Source: Pantoea eucalypti (GTDB lineage: Bacteria; Pseudomonadota; Gammaproteobacteria; Enterobacterales; Enterobacteriaceae). Taken from it: a stretch of 64,000 nucleotides of DNA. Numbering within the stretch: the stretch's first letter is position 1; each line of letters begins with the position of its first letter. The position numbers were made by a program, and so were the translations under genes. Below the pieces are notes generated by a model that worked only from the letters and a program-made list of their open reading frames with translations, did no database searches and had not been told where the DNA came from. Below, one piece after another: positions 54,186 through 63,072 of the stretch. The stretch is taken from positions 1,178,001-1,242,000 of the forward strand of contig NZ_CP045720.1 in the NCBI RefSeq assembly GCF_009646115.1. Reading direction: 5' to 3'.

Positions 54186-55937
54186 ATGCCTTACAGGAAT
54201 CTTACTGAAGAACAATGGGATGCTGTTAAGCATAATGGAAATTTGTTATTAACTGCATGTCCCGGCTCTGGTAAAACGAAAACCCTTGTATCAAAACTTT
54301 GTTACATGTTAGAAAATAAAGAGCCATTAGTGGGATGTAAAAAGAGAATCATCGCCCTTACATATACTAATGTAGCTTCCGATACTATTTATGAAAGGTT
54401 GATTTCATTCGGTGTTGATATCAAAAATCTATGGATTGGAACAATTCATGGTTTTTGCCTAAACTGGATTATCAAACCTAATATGGACAGAATTCCAAGG
54501 CTTTCGAAAGGTTTTAGTGTTATTGATGAACACGAGAGGGAGTTCATAATTAATGAATTAAAAGAAAAATATGGAATAGGTCTTTATGATAGAATAGCCA
54601 CTCAATTGACAAGTGATTTTAAATATTCATACTCTAAAGGTGATGTTAAGTTTAATTTAGTTAGAGATTATCACAGGTATTTAAGTGCTAATAGGCTAAT
54701 TGATTTTGATCTGATTCTTAATATATCCCTCAAGTTGCTTAATAAAAATAGGTCTCTTTGCAAACGATTGTCACTATTGTTTGAACACATTTTAATTGAT
54801 GAATATCAAGACATTTCTTCTCTGCAATATGAGATTTTAAAAGCTATGTATTCTGAAAAGAACAATGTATTAACCCTTATAGGTGATAAAGAACAAGCTA
54901 TTTATACAGGGCTTGGGGCTATCGTTAAAAGTAAAGAGGAGTTATCAGAATACTTTGGCATTAATGATCTGGTAGATATGAATCTAACAGGATGCTTCCG
55001 TAGTAGTCAATCTATTATTAATTTTTATAGTAACTATAAAGATGGGAAGTTTAACATTAACTCTTTATCCAATTTTAAAGACTTTCCTTCAGTCATTCTT
55101 AAAGAAAGCTCTATAGAAAAATCACAATTATCGCATTATGTTGCCGGAATCATTGAAACACACTTGCAACAAGGAATAACTCCTAACGAGATCGCTGTTC
55201 TTTGCCCCAGCTGGTTTGATGTTATTAAGCTCTCAGGGGACATTTCTAAATTAGGCAATGGATTTGAAATAGATGGGGTTACGATATCTCCAATTCCTAA
55301 AAACACCGAAAATTTTTGGTTGGGTTTTATTAAATTGTTCTTTGTTAAAAGAGTGCCTAAAAATTTTACCATTCGACAAAAAATCATTAATGAATTTCTC
55401 GCTGAGATAAATCTTCATTCACCTGATACTTTCCCATATTCTTCAAAAACTATTTTGTCGCAGATAAACCGCATGGCTATGCTTGCCAATTATGATACAA
55501 GTATTGAATTGTGGATTGAGGCGGTTATAACTGAATTTTGTGGAATTTTTAAGCTAAATTTACATGAGGGTAGTTTTTATCATAATGAAATGCTTTCTCT
55601 TATTCATGCTACTACAAAAAGAATGAAAAAATACGATATGGTTTATAGAGCCAGTGACTTATCTTCTTTTTATAATTTCAGAGGTGGAGTGAAAATAACC
55701 ACATGCCACTCGACCAAGGGCGATGAGTATGAAGTTGTAATTTGCACTGGTTTGTTAAATGGGAAAATACCTCATTGGGATGACATAATTGGTTGTAGTC
55801 GAAAACATAGTGATTATACCGCAAGACGACTTTTGTATGTTATATCTTCACGAGCAAAAAAACACCTGTATATGATTTCAGAAAGTGGTCACATGACAAG
55901 AAATGGCTTACCTTATTCAATTACACCACAGCTATAA
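54186..55937 (+). CDS. gajB: Gabija UvrD-like helicase GajB
   Basis: The 583-residue superfamily 1 helicase has motif I CPGSGKT at residues 25-31, motif Ia IALTYTNVA, motif II LIDEYQD, motif III LIGDKEQAIYTG, and motifs V and VI in HSTKGDEYEVVI and RRLLYVISSRAK. It should work with GajA. The ATG at 54186 has GGGAG 8 bases upstream, inside the gajA end; the longer frame from 54171 overlaps gajA. The operon is complete. Confidence 0.88.
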   Translation: MPYRNLTEEQWDAVKHNGNLLLTACPGSGKTKTLVSKLCYMLENKEPLVGCKKRIIALTYTNVASDTIYERLISFGVDIKNLWIGTIHGFCLNWIIKPNMDRIPRLSKGFSVIDEHEREFIINELKEKYGIGLYDRIATQLTSDFKYSYSKGDVKFNLVRDYHRYLSANRLIDFDLILNISLKLLNKNRSLCKRLSLLFEHILIDEYQDISSLQYEILKAMYSEKNNVLTLIGDKEQAIYTGLGAIVKSKEELSEYFGINDLVDMNLTGCFRSSQSIINFYSNYKDGKFNINSLSNFKDFPSVILKESSIEKSQLSHYVAGIIETHLQQGITPNEIAVLCPSWFDVIKLSGDISKLGNGFEIDGVTISPIPKNTENFWLGFIKLFFVKRVPKNFTIRQKIINEFLAEINLHSPDTFPYSSKTILSQINRMAMLANYDTSIELWIEAVITEFCGIFKLNLHEGSFYHNEMLSLIHATTKRMKKYDMVYRASDLSSFYNFRGGVKITTCHSTKGDEYEVVICTGLLNGKIPHWDDIIGCSRKHSDYTARRLLYVISSRAKKHLYMISESGHMTRNGLPYSITPQL

Positions 55938-56163
55938 TTGTTATAACTGATTTTACTTCTTTAATTTTCTTATTAAATGATATTTCTGTGATATATTTGG
56001 ATGGGTAGTGTGTAAGTAAACTCAATTAATTCTAATTTTTTATAATGATATTCTTCCCAGGCATTTAGTATAAAGATTTTTTCATAATTAATATTACGGT
56101 TGCGATGTTGACAAAGCTATATATTTATATCATATAGATAATATAAATATATGGGAGATTAAA

Positions 56164-56607
56164 ATGAAATTAAAAATTGAAATTGTAGACTCTTGGCCGA
56201 TTGAAGCAATTGAAAAAGGTGGTTTTAATCACATAAACTATCTCAATGATCTATTTACACCTGAGATGAAAAGGTTGTTTGTTATAGAAGGTGATATGGT
56301 TACCGAACATACTATAATGGCACCTATACTTTCGGATGTTCCTGAAGATTCATTATTAAGAATTAAAGTTTTCGATCCAAATAACTTCCTAATAGAGATT
56401 GTTGATAAATGGCCAAATAATGTCAGTCCTAAGCAGGGCTTTATTCCGAAAGAGAAATTCAATAAATTAGGTTTTGGCTATCTAGCAATGATAGATAAAA
56501 TCTCTGTTTTACCATCTCATATCGAATTCAAAGCATTATTACCATATTATAAAAATCATCTTGCAAAGAATGGTTCGTGGCCTTTAATTATTATAACGAA
56601 GGTTTAA
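56164..56607 (+). CDS. Hypothetical protein with an internal repeat
   Basis: The 147-residue protein contains two similar halves, starting KLKIEIVDSWP (residue 2) and NFLIEIVDKWP (about residue 76). Each has about 70 residues. No signal peptide or membrane helix. It was not recognised. It follows Gabija after 226 bp with its own GGGAG ribosome site and overlaps the next gene tail-to-tail by 24 bp. An inhibitor or immunity role is possible but not supported. Confidence 0.5.
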   Translation: MKLKIEIVDSWPIEAIEKGGFNHINYLNDLFTPEMKRLFVIEGDMVTEHTIMAPILSDVPEDSLLRIKVFDPNNFLIEIVDKWPNNVSPKQGFIPKEKFNKLGFGYLAMIDKISVLPSHIEFKALLPYYKNHLAKNGSWPLIIITKV

Positions 56608-56808
56608 GGCTATGCAATCACGTTCAGCTTCTTCATAGGTAGCATATGCTATTGGAGGTTTTTTTTTGATAAATGTATTTTTGAAGCATAAATAATAGAC
56701 TGTAGTTCCGTTTTCATCGAAACCCACTACATCATATTCAGGTTTAGAATTGAACTGGTCATCATTACCATTAGGAGGAGGAAAACCTCCATTTTTGATT
56801 TTACTCAT
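56584..56808 (-). CDS. Hypothetical 74-residue protein
   Basis: Small soluble protein with the segment EYDVVGFDENGTTVYYLCFKN and a basic patch. It has an AGGATAAG ribosome site and is convergent with the gene at 56164. Not recognised. Confidence 0.45.
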   Translation of the reverse strand: MSKIKNGGFPPPNGNDDQFNSKPEYDVVGFDENGTTVYYLCFKNTFIKKKPPIAYATYEEAERDCIALNLRYNN

Positions 56809-56884
56809 AGCTTATCCTATGTTGTTAAATTATTTGTAGTATCTTTTAACACTTACGGAATTTATATGTGTAAAATTACCTTGT

Positions 56885-57560
56885 CAATCCTTTTTTTACT
56901 AACTTACCGAACTTCAATAGCGCTTCCTGTCGTTCACTGTAGTAATCATACCTATCATAAATCCCCTCAATACCTTTGAGTTTATAGTTCAAGCATCATT
57001 CTGCTATATGTGGAGGAACTGCCAGTGAAGCAAGTAAGCTTCGAGTCGTTCTTCTTAAGTCATGGACCGTAAAATATTCAATGCTACCCATTACATTAGG
57101 TGGTTGCTTTTTCCTGCCTGGTTAAATCCCGAACAATTTTGCTATCGCTCTGTTTAGCGTGTCTTTTCCCATGTGCTGAGACTTGCTCACTCGGCGATTT
57201 GGGAAGACATAAGAAGAGCCAAAAGCTCTGACCTTCAGCTCGTTTAAAATCTCAATTGCGAGCGGGGGAAGCGGAATGACGATGGCTACACCAGACTTGC
57301 TTCTTTCTTTTGGTAAGGACCATTTTTTATCTTCTAAATTAGATTCCGACCACTGAGCATCTGTCAACTCACTCTTTCGAACAGCATGAAGCAATAGTAG
57401 TGCACATGCCAAATATTTATCACGAGAGAAGTTATCAGAGTGTTCTCTGAACGCTTTAAAAACATAAGCAATCTCTTCTAAGTTTAATGCTTTTTCTCTG
57501 CTTTTTTTCCAACTCCTCCTGCATCGCTGTCATTTAAATCAATAGCTTGGGTTTTCTTAA
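56885..57560 (-). pseudogene. Decayed P4-type tyrosine integrase
   Basis: Fragments in shifting frames match the C-terminal half of a P4-type integrase: LNLEEIAYVFKAFREHSDNF, LLLLHAVRKSELTDAQWSES (catalytic Arg expected near RKSEL), PLPPLAIEILNEL, then HDLRRTTRSLLASL (HxxR) followed by a stop, and IEGIYDRYDYYSERQEAL (Tyr). The N-terminal half is absent. It suggests that an earlier integrase ended an element here. It is a different type from the intact one at 61322. Confidence 0.75.
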
Positions 57561-57625
57561 CTTAAGCGAGTTTGAAATCATCCTGGAATAGTTCTAATCC
57601 TAAAATCTGTTTGTGAAAAAAAGCT

Positions 57626-58498
57626 TTAAGTTAATTTTTCGATGTCAGATATCTTGGTTAATTCACTAAGGTAATCTTGTTTATTCCTAAGAAGCCAATG
57701 GAAAACCTTAGGGTTTTCGAGTATTTTTTTTATGTGAGAGATAACAATCGTTAGCTTCAAACTATTGGAACCGTAGTTTTCTTTTATCTTTTGTGTATCG
57801 AAATGGACCTGAGCCATCTCTTTTTCAAGTCTTTCAATTGCTTTTCTATTACCAGATCTCTCGTCAATGTTAGGTTTACCTTTGTCGTTTAAAAGCTCAG
57901 GTGATGAACTGTGATAAAGCGATTGAGCAAAAATCTTTGAATAATTATCAAATTTTATCATTATGTTTGCACATTCAATTTGCCTAAAAGGAATCATTCT
58001 TTTTAAGATCATAAATGTGTTCTTAGGTATATCTCTATCATTAAATAATTCTATAACCTCAGGGCATATGCCTTTAAGAACTGATAGATTACTTTTTAAT
58101 GAATCGGAGCTAATATTCAAGGCTGAACAGAGCATATCTTCAGGAACCCCTACTCGAACAGCTTCTTTTAACATTTTCTGAATTTGAATGATTGTTATTC
58201 TATTAACTTTTTTGTTGGGAGTATAAGTGTCGTAAACAGTTGAAACGAGACAAGCAACTCTTTCTTCGCCAATATCTTTTAATGCCTCAATTCTCAGATG
58301 ACCATCCAGGATTTTTGCAGTGCCATCAGCCCCATCAATGTAAATCAGTATAGGTTCGACTAATCCAAGTGCAGATATCGTGCTCTTAATTTGTATGTAT
58401 TTTTGGCTGCTTTTGTAATTGGTAGGAAGTTTCTTAGTATAAATAAGATCACTTAATCTAAAGCTGACTGTTTTTTCATTAAAGCAGTATTTAATCAT
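57626..58498 (-). CDS. ParB-like protein with RepB-type C-terminus
   Basis: The 290-residue protein has a ParB N-terminal domain (GLVEPILIYIDGADG, KILDGHLRIEALKDIG) and a C-terminal part like the plasmid partitioning RepB C-terminal domain, with helices near residues 110-170. It is the third gene of an operon with another ParB-like gene and a large serine recombinase. The role in integrative elements is not settled; no ParA gene is present. Confidence 0.75.
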   Translation of the reverse strand: MIKYCFNEKTVSFRLSDLIYTKKLPTNYKSSQKYIQIKSTISALGLVEPILIYIDGADGTAKILDGHLRIEALKDIGEERVACLVSTVYDTYTPNKKVNRITIIQIQKMLKEAVRVGVPEDMLCSALNISSDSLKSNLSVLKGICPEVIELFNDRDIPKNTFMILKRMIPFRQIECANIMIKFDNYSKIFAQSLYHSSSPELLNDKGKPNIDERSGNRKAIERLEKEMAQVHFDTQKIKENYGSNSLKLTIVISHIKKILENPKVFHWLLRNKQDYLSELTKISDIEKLT

Positions 58499-58505
58499 TT
58501 TGACC

Positions 58506-59378
58506 TCAGCAAGAAGTATTTTTCATTATAACTTTTACTACTTCATTTAAATTCTCTTCGTCTAAGATTTTACTAAACTCTTCGTTATCAGATAATTCTT
58601 TGAATATTTGACTGGCTATAAGTAAGTTTCTCTCAATATATTCAGCTTTGTTTTTGATTTTTCTATGCTGAGAAATGTTATCTTGATATATCTGTTTAAG
58701 CTCATCAGTAGTGATTTTTTTCTTTTTCTTTGTAACTCCGAAACTATTGTTCAGAAATCCTTTCAAACCTTCATCTCGGGAATCCAATATATCTCTTATT
58801 TTACCAACATCTTTATGTTTTATTAAACCTTCATCAAAAGCTTTAATTAGTAATTCTTGCCCACCTTCGAAGTCCACTCTGGCAATCTCAACTGCAAGCG
58901 AGATTGGAATGCTTCCTGATTCTACGGCAGATAATAGTTTGTTTTCTCCTTTGCTAATTAGCATAGTCAGGCTGGTAATCCAGTGCAATGATAAGCCAGT
59001 AGAGTAGGATATTTCTTTGTTAGATAAACCTTGCTCATTCATTTCTTTTATTCGTTGGAACTGCTCGCCCGCTCTTGGTATTACGCGAGCCATATTTTCA
59101 ACCAAACTCATTATGTATGCTTTGTTTTCATCAATGTCCAGTATGAAAGCAGGTATCAGCTTTTCTCCCAAAGCTGTGAGTGATTCAAGTCTACCCTGAC
59201 CACAAATTAAGGCAAATTCATATTTTCTATCCGAAATCCTTCTTACTGTTATTGGCTTTCTTAATCCACTTGTATCGATACTATCTGTTATCTCAGCATG
59301 TTTAAATTTATTCCGAGAACGAGGGATGACAACTTTTATTTTTGAGATTTCAAGCATGTGAATTTGATCGTCGTTCAT
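58506..59378 (-). CDS. ParB/RepB/Spo0J-like protein
   Basis: The 290-residue protein has the ParB motifs SGLRKPITVRRI, ALICGQGRLESLTALG and the ENMAR box (about residue 93), a helix-turn-helix (LSNKEISYSTGLSLHWITSL), and a charged C-terminal part. The start follows directly on the serine recombinase stop with GAGG upstream. It lies between the recombinase and a RepB-like gene. No parA is near, so its role may be in the recombination synapse or in control. Confidence 0.78.
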   Translation of the reverse strand: MNDDQIHMLEISKIKVVIPRSRNKFKHAEITDSIDTSGLRKPITVRRISDRKYEFALICGQGRLESLTALGEKLIPAFILDIDENKAYIMSLVENMARVIPRAGEQFQRIKEMNEQGLSNKEISYSTGLSLHWITSLTMLISKGENKLLSAVESGSIPISLAVEIARVDFEGGQELLIKAFDEGLIKHKDVGKIRDILDSRDEGLKGFLNNSFGVTKKKKKITTDELKQIYQDNISQHRKIKNKAEYIERNLLIASQIFKELSDNEEFSKILDEENLNEVVKVIMKNTSC

Positions 59379-60911
59379 TTAGGCTACCTCCATTTCCGCA
59401 GTCGAAAGCATATCAAAGAATGTCCTGATGTTATCAAATCTATACATTTCGAATAGAAGGTTATTATTCTCTTTTAGACACAACTCACTTTCAAAACTTT
59501 CAATCGAAGGTAGGATGTAATAATCAACAGGTTCGGTATTAAGGCTGTTCATTCTTGCAACCACATTAACTTCGGGATTTAAGCTCCTGTCTAATCTAAC
59601 TATCCATCTACATTTTCCAGATCCCATTTTTCGACATCGAGACAGTATAATGGAAAAGGTTAAACTTTTGTTTATAGTGATTAGTTTGTTATCTAATATA
59701 GATACTTCGCTATAATTAATTTCTTGGTGTATTTTATTCACAATGTTGTTATGTTTAATTCGTAAGGCTGAGTTTATTTCTAAATAGCGGTAATCCCGTT
59801 CGGGTGTGTAATTTATCAGCTTATATGCTGGAAGAAGTCCTCCAAAGCGGCTTGCTACTACACTGCTTGATGGGCCATTATCCTCTTCATCAATGATAAA
59901 ACCTGATATTTTTCCATGAGTCGAAAGGATCTTTTTTAAAAAATTAAGAATCTCTTCATTGCTCATTTTTATTGAGCGGTTATCAATAATCTCTTTCGCT
60001 AACCTGAATTTTTCTTCTGAAATTATGGGTTTGAAAAAAGAATTATACTCAATCCAATCCTCTTCAGGATTTTGAACCCTTTTAGTTTTCAGTTTCTGAG
60101 ATGTTCGATTATATGTATACTTTCCAGTATAGCGGTTATTTATAAGCACAGAATGTATCCGGCTTCGTGTCCAATCCGATTTGTCGCTGTATTTATGTCC
60201 TTCATGGTTTAGTTTCGAGGCGATGAGATACTCATTGAGTCCTTCAAAAATGAACATGTTAAATATTTTCTTTACTAAGTCCGTTTCCTTTTTACTTCCT
60301 GGTATTAAGACTATCCTATCTGTTTGCAGACTCTTTCTCTCACCATTGTTAAGTATCATTTTTGCTTTGTTATTATTATCAAGTAACTTTCTTTTAAGTC
60401 CGTATCCAGGCACTCCACCCTGATAGTATCCTCGTTTAACAAGATTTACATGTCCTGCAAATACTTTTATTGAGAGGTTTTTACTAAATGCTCCCGCAGC
60501 ATACATAAGTGATGAAAGTATGAATGTCTCAGTGTCACTATTAGCAGGAAGATTTTCAGCACAGTATATAAGATCTACCTTATTCATTTTTAATAGATAT
60601 TTATAGTAGATGCCTTCCTGTGGATCTTTAAAGCGGCCAAAACGACTTACATCATATACAAGGACAGCTTCTATATTGATTTCCTTGGTAAGTATGTCAT
60701 TGATTAACTTGTTAAAATCATGCCTCCCTGACGTTGATACACCGCTTTTTCCTGCATCATCGTAAGTATGCAAGATTTCCATATTGTGGTCGTCAGCATA
60801 TTTTTTTATGAACTGAGCCTGGTTATCTAACGAAAACTCCTGAAGATTTGTAGACATCCGTAGATATTGGGCTACTTTAACTTTCTGTTTTTGTTCTACT
60901 TTATTATCCAT
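59379..60911 (-). CDS. Large serine recombinase
   Basis: The 510-residue protein has an N-terminal resolvase domain with the catalytic Ser in YLRMSTNLQEFSLDNQ, VYDVSRFGRF, and SLSIKVFAGHVNLVKRGYYQ, then a recombinase domain and a C-terminal zinc/coiled-coil-like part. It should integrate or excise a mobile element. The start is the ATG at 60911 with AAGG upstream; the frame extends to a TTG at 60929. It leads a three-gene operon with two ParB-like genes. Confidence 0.85.
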   Translation of the reverse strand: MDNKVEQKQKVKVAQYLRMSTNLQEFSLDNQAQFIKKYADDHNMEILHTYDDAGKSGVSTSGRHDFNKLINDILTKEINIEAVLVYDVSRFGRFKDPQEGIYYKYLLKMNKVDLIYCAENLPANSDTETFILSSLMYAAGAFSKNLSIKVFAGHVNLVKRGYYQGGVPGYGLKRKLLDNNNKAKMILNNGERKSLQTDRIVLIPGSKKETDLVKKIFNMFIFEGLNEYLIASKLNHEGHKYSDKSDWTRSRIHSVLINNRYTGKYTYNRTSQKLKTKRVQNPEEDWIEYNSFFKPIISEEKFRLAKEIIDNRSIKMSNEEILNFLKKILSTHGKISGFIIDEEDNGPSSSVVASRFGGLLPAYKLINYTPERDYRYLEINSALRIKHNNIVNKIHQEINYSEVSILDNKLITINKSLTFSIILSRCRKMGSGKCRWIVRLDRSLNPEVNVVARMNSLNTEPVDYYILPSIESFESELCLKENNNLLFEMYRFDNIRTFFDMLSTAEMEVA

Positions 60912-61321
60912 TGCAGTGCCTTGGTGCAACTGTTGAATATTGATTTGTACAAAAATTGATCAATTTCGTTCAGGTTGCAACCTTTTTTGGCATTCATTTT
61001 TATTTTTTTGTTCTTCAGCTACAAAACTACACCACTATTTGAAGATTCATTGTTATGAAAAAGGAGGAGGGGATGGTGGAGTGATAAGAATGAAATGAAA
61101 ATATTTTGAAAAAATGATTCAAGTTATTGATTTATATGGATGTTTTACATGCTGGTGTTTAAGGTATGCCATTAATAACGAACAACACTTTTGCTTAGAT
61201 TGAGCTGAATCGATGTATGTATTAAGGCGACTATTTGGGAGCTTTGAATTCTTAATAGATATTCGCAGCCCACATCGAGTTATCGATTATAAAATATTAA
61301 ATACGTATCGTTTGTTACTCA
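60912..61321. other. Region between the serine recombinase and the integrase
   Basis: About 410 bp, AT-rich, no gene supported. A short palindrome ATTGATCAAT lies near 60956-60965 in the likely recombinase promoter. Confidence 0.5.
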
Positions 61322-62578
61322 CTATTCTGAATGCTGAATAGAGAAGGAAAAAGGTGTCTGTGCTTCTTCTTTACAAGCTTCCAGATAGTCAGCCCACCAT
61401 TGCAACATGAGTCTCCGTTCTTCCAAATGCTCCGCTTTATGTATGTAAGCAGCCCGGACACTGTTGCGTTCCTGATGGCTCATTTGTCTTTCCACAGCAT
61501 CTCTCGACCATAATCCCGATTCGATTAAGGCACTACATGCCATAGTTCTGAAACCATGACCGCAGACTTCTACTTTCGTATCGTAGCCCATCGTCCTGAG
61601 TGCTTTGTTGACAGTGTTTTCACTGATAGGTTTGTCGTCCCCGGTAAAACCAATGAACATAAGTTCTTTGTTTCCACTGATTGTATGAAGCTCTTCCATT
61701 AGTGCTTTGGCTTGTGAGCTTAATGGAACCAGATGTGGGGTTTTCATCTTTGCCCCTCTTGCAGAATATTTTACCCCTTCCATAGGTTGTCGCCTTCCGG
61801 GGATAGTCCACAGTGAATTTTTGAGATCGACTTCTGACCAGCGAGCAAATCGCAGTTCACTCGAACGGACAAAGGTCAGGAGTGTTAACTGCACTGCAAT
61901 TTGGGTAATGCCTCTCCCTTTATATGCTTCCAAACGGTTCATAAGCTCTGGCAATCGTTCCAGAGAAAGGGCAGGGCGATGAACACTTTTAGTGGAAACA
62001 ACAGCACCAGCGAGGTCGTTTGCAGGATTCTGTTCAATCAAAGCATTGTGAACGGCATATCTCATTACCGCCGTAATGCGTTGTTGTAATCGGGAAGCTA
62101 ATTCATTGTGTCCTGAAGCTTCTGCTTTTTTCAAAGGAACCAATAAATCACGAGTTTTTAGCTCGCTGATATTACGTTTGCCGATGACTGGGAACACATG
62201 GGAAACAAGGCTGTTCAAAACAGTTGTTCTATGACTGTCTGACCAGGTTCTGTTACTGGTATGCCATTGTTGTGCAACTTGCTCAAATGTTAGCAAGCCT
62301 TTGCTCTCAATCTTTTCGGCTTTGCGCTTTTCACTTGGGTCTACATGGTTTGCAACGAGCTGACGGGCTTCATCTCTTCTTCGTCTGGCTTCTGACAATG
62401 AAACTTCAGGATAAACACCCAGTGCGAGAATTTTCTGTTTGCCAGCGAAGCGATACTGGAAACGCCAGTATTTGGAACCACTTGTGGTGATCAAAAGATG
62501 CATACCATTACCGTCTGTCAATTTGACAGGTTTATCAGAAGGCTTTGTATTTCTTACTGTTAACTCAGTGAGCGCCAT
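61322..62578 (-). CDS. int: P4-type tyrosine integrase of the tRNA-Arg island
   Basis: The 418-residue integrase has the DUF4102-like arm-binding N-terminus (MALTELTVRNTKPSDKPVKL), the core-binding region, and the catalytic domain with Arg in FVRSSELRFARW, HGFR (about residue 335) and SHQERNSVRAAYIH with the His and nucleophile Tyr. It lies 179 bp from the 3' end of tRNA-Arg(CCT) and points away from it, as usual for P4-type islands. In E. coli the IntS integrase of prophage CPS-53 uses the same argW site. Confidence 0.93.
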   Translation of the reverse strand: MALTELTVRNTKPSDKPVKLTDGNGMHLLITTSGSKYWRFQYRFAGKQKILALGVYPEVSLSEARRRRDEARQLVANHVDPSEKRKAEKIESKGLLTFEQVAQQWHTSNRTWSDSHRTTVLNSLVSHVFPVIGKRNISELKTRDLLVPLKKAEASGHNELASRLQQRITAVMRYAVHNALIEQNPANDLAGAVVSTKSVHRPALSLERLPELMNRLEAYKGRGITQIAVQLTLLTFVRSSELRFARWSEVDLKNSLWTIPGRRQPMEGVKYSARGAKMKTPHLVPLSSQAKALMEELHTISGNKELMFIGFTGDDKPISENTVNKALRTMGYDTKVEVCGHGFRTMACSALIESGLWSRDAVERQMSHQERNSVRAAYIHKAEHLEERRLMLQWWADYLEACKEEAQTPFSFSIQHSE

Positions 62579-62676
62579 ACTAAAAACCCTCTTCTGATGG
62601 TATCTGCATTATCGAACTTAAAATACCAACATATGTACCAACAAAACAGCGTGGATTTTGGAATATGACGGTGTAC

Positions 62677-62752
62677 GTTAGTGGGCTACGAAAAGAAGGT
62701 AAGCGTTTGAAATTGAAGAGTTGACTAGACTTTAAGATACTTAGGTGGGCTA
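62677..62752. promoter_or_regulatory. Candidate arm-type repeats in the attachment region
   Basis: TTAGTGGGCTA (62677-62687) and TTAGGTGGGCTA (62741-62752) are near-identical direct repeats between int and the tRNA 3' end. Integrase arm sites are expected here. Direct repeats ACCAAC also flank ATATGT near 62626-62643. Confidence 0.45.
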
Positions 62753-62757
62753 ACATA

Positions 62758-62832
62758 TGGTGTCCCCTGCAGGAATCGAACCTGCAACTAGCCCTTAGGA
62801 GGGGCTCGTTATATCCATTTAACTAAGAGGAC
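62758..62832 (-). tRNA. argW: tRNA-Arg(CCT), island attachment site
   Basis: A 75-base tRNA with encoded CCA and anticodon CCT, nearly the same as E. coli argW. The acceptor stem GTCCTCT pairs with AGGGGAC (one G-U pair). The 3' end faces the integrase. It is the insertion site of E. coli prophage CPS-53 as well. Confidence 0.96.
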
Positions 62833-62842
62833 AGCGGCGTGC

Positions 62843-62848
62843 AGTATA
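62843..62848 (-). promoter_or_regulatory. -10 element of the tRNA-Arg promoter
   Basis: On the minus strand TATACT lies 11 bases before the tRNA 5' end and is followed by the GC-rich GCACGCCGC. The -35 region is weak. Confidence 0.6.
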
Positions 62849-63030
62849 GCGAAACAGTCCTGAAAATTCACCAGGTTGCCGCGCGTTTGCTCATTCCGCC
62901 AGCAATCCCGGTTTTCTGCACTGAACGCAGTTAAGCACGGACGCGTGCAGACTGTTCACGCTGAAAAGATTCTCCGCTTCAGCCTGACGGTTTGATCTCA
63001 ATATCATAGGTTCAGCCAGCATGCCTGAAA

Positions 63031-63064
63031 GGCAGACAAAACCGGTAAATCAGCCTTGTCTGCC
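63031..63064 (-). terminator. Hairpin after yfdC
   Basis: GGCAGACAA (63031-63039) and TTGTCTGCC (63056-63064) form a 9-bp stem with a 16-base loop just past the yfdC stop, followed by TTT on the minus strand. Confidence 0.55.
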
Positions 63065-63072
63065 CTTGCCAT

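Noticed and set aside
57626..59378. A plasmid partition locus
   Set aside because: There is no parA and no replication gene. The two ParB-like genes are packed with a serine recombinase, so a link to recombination is more likely.
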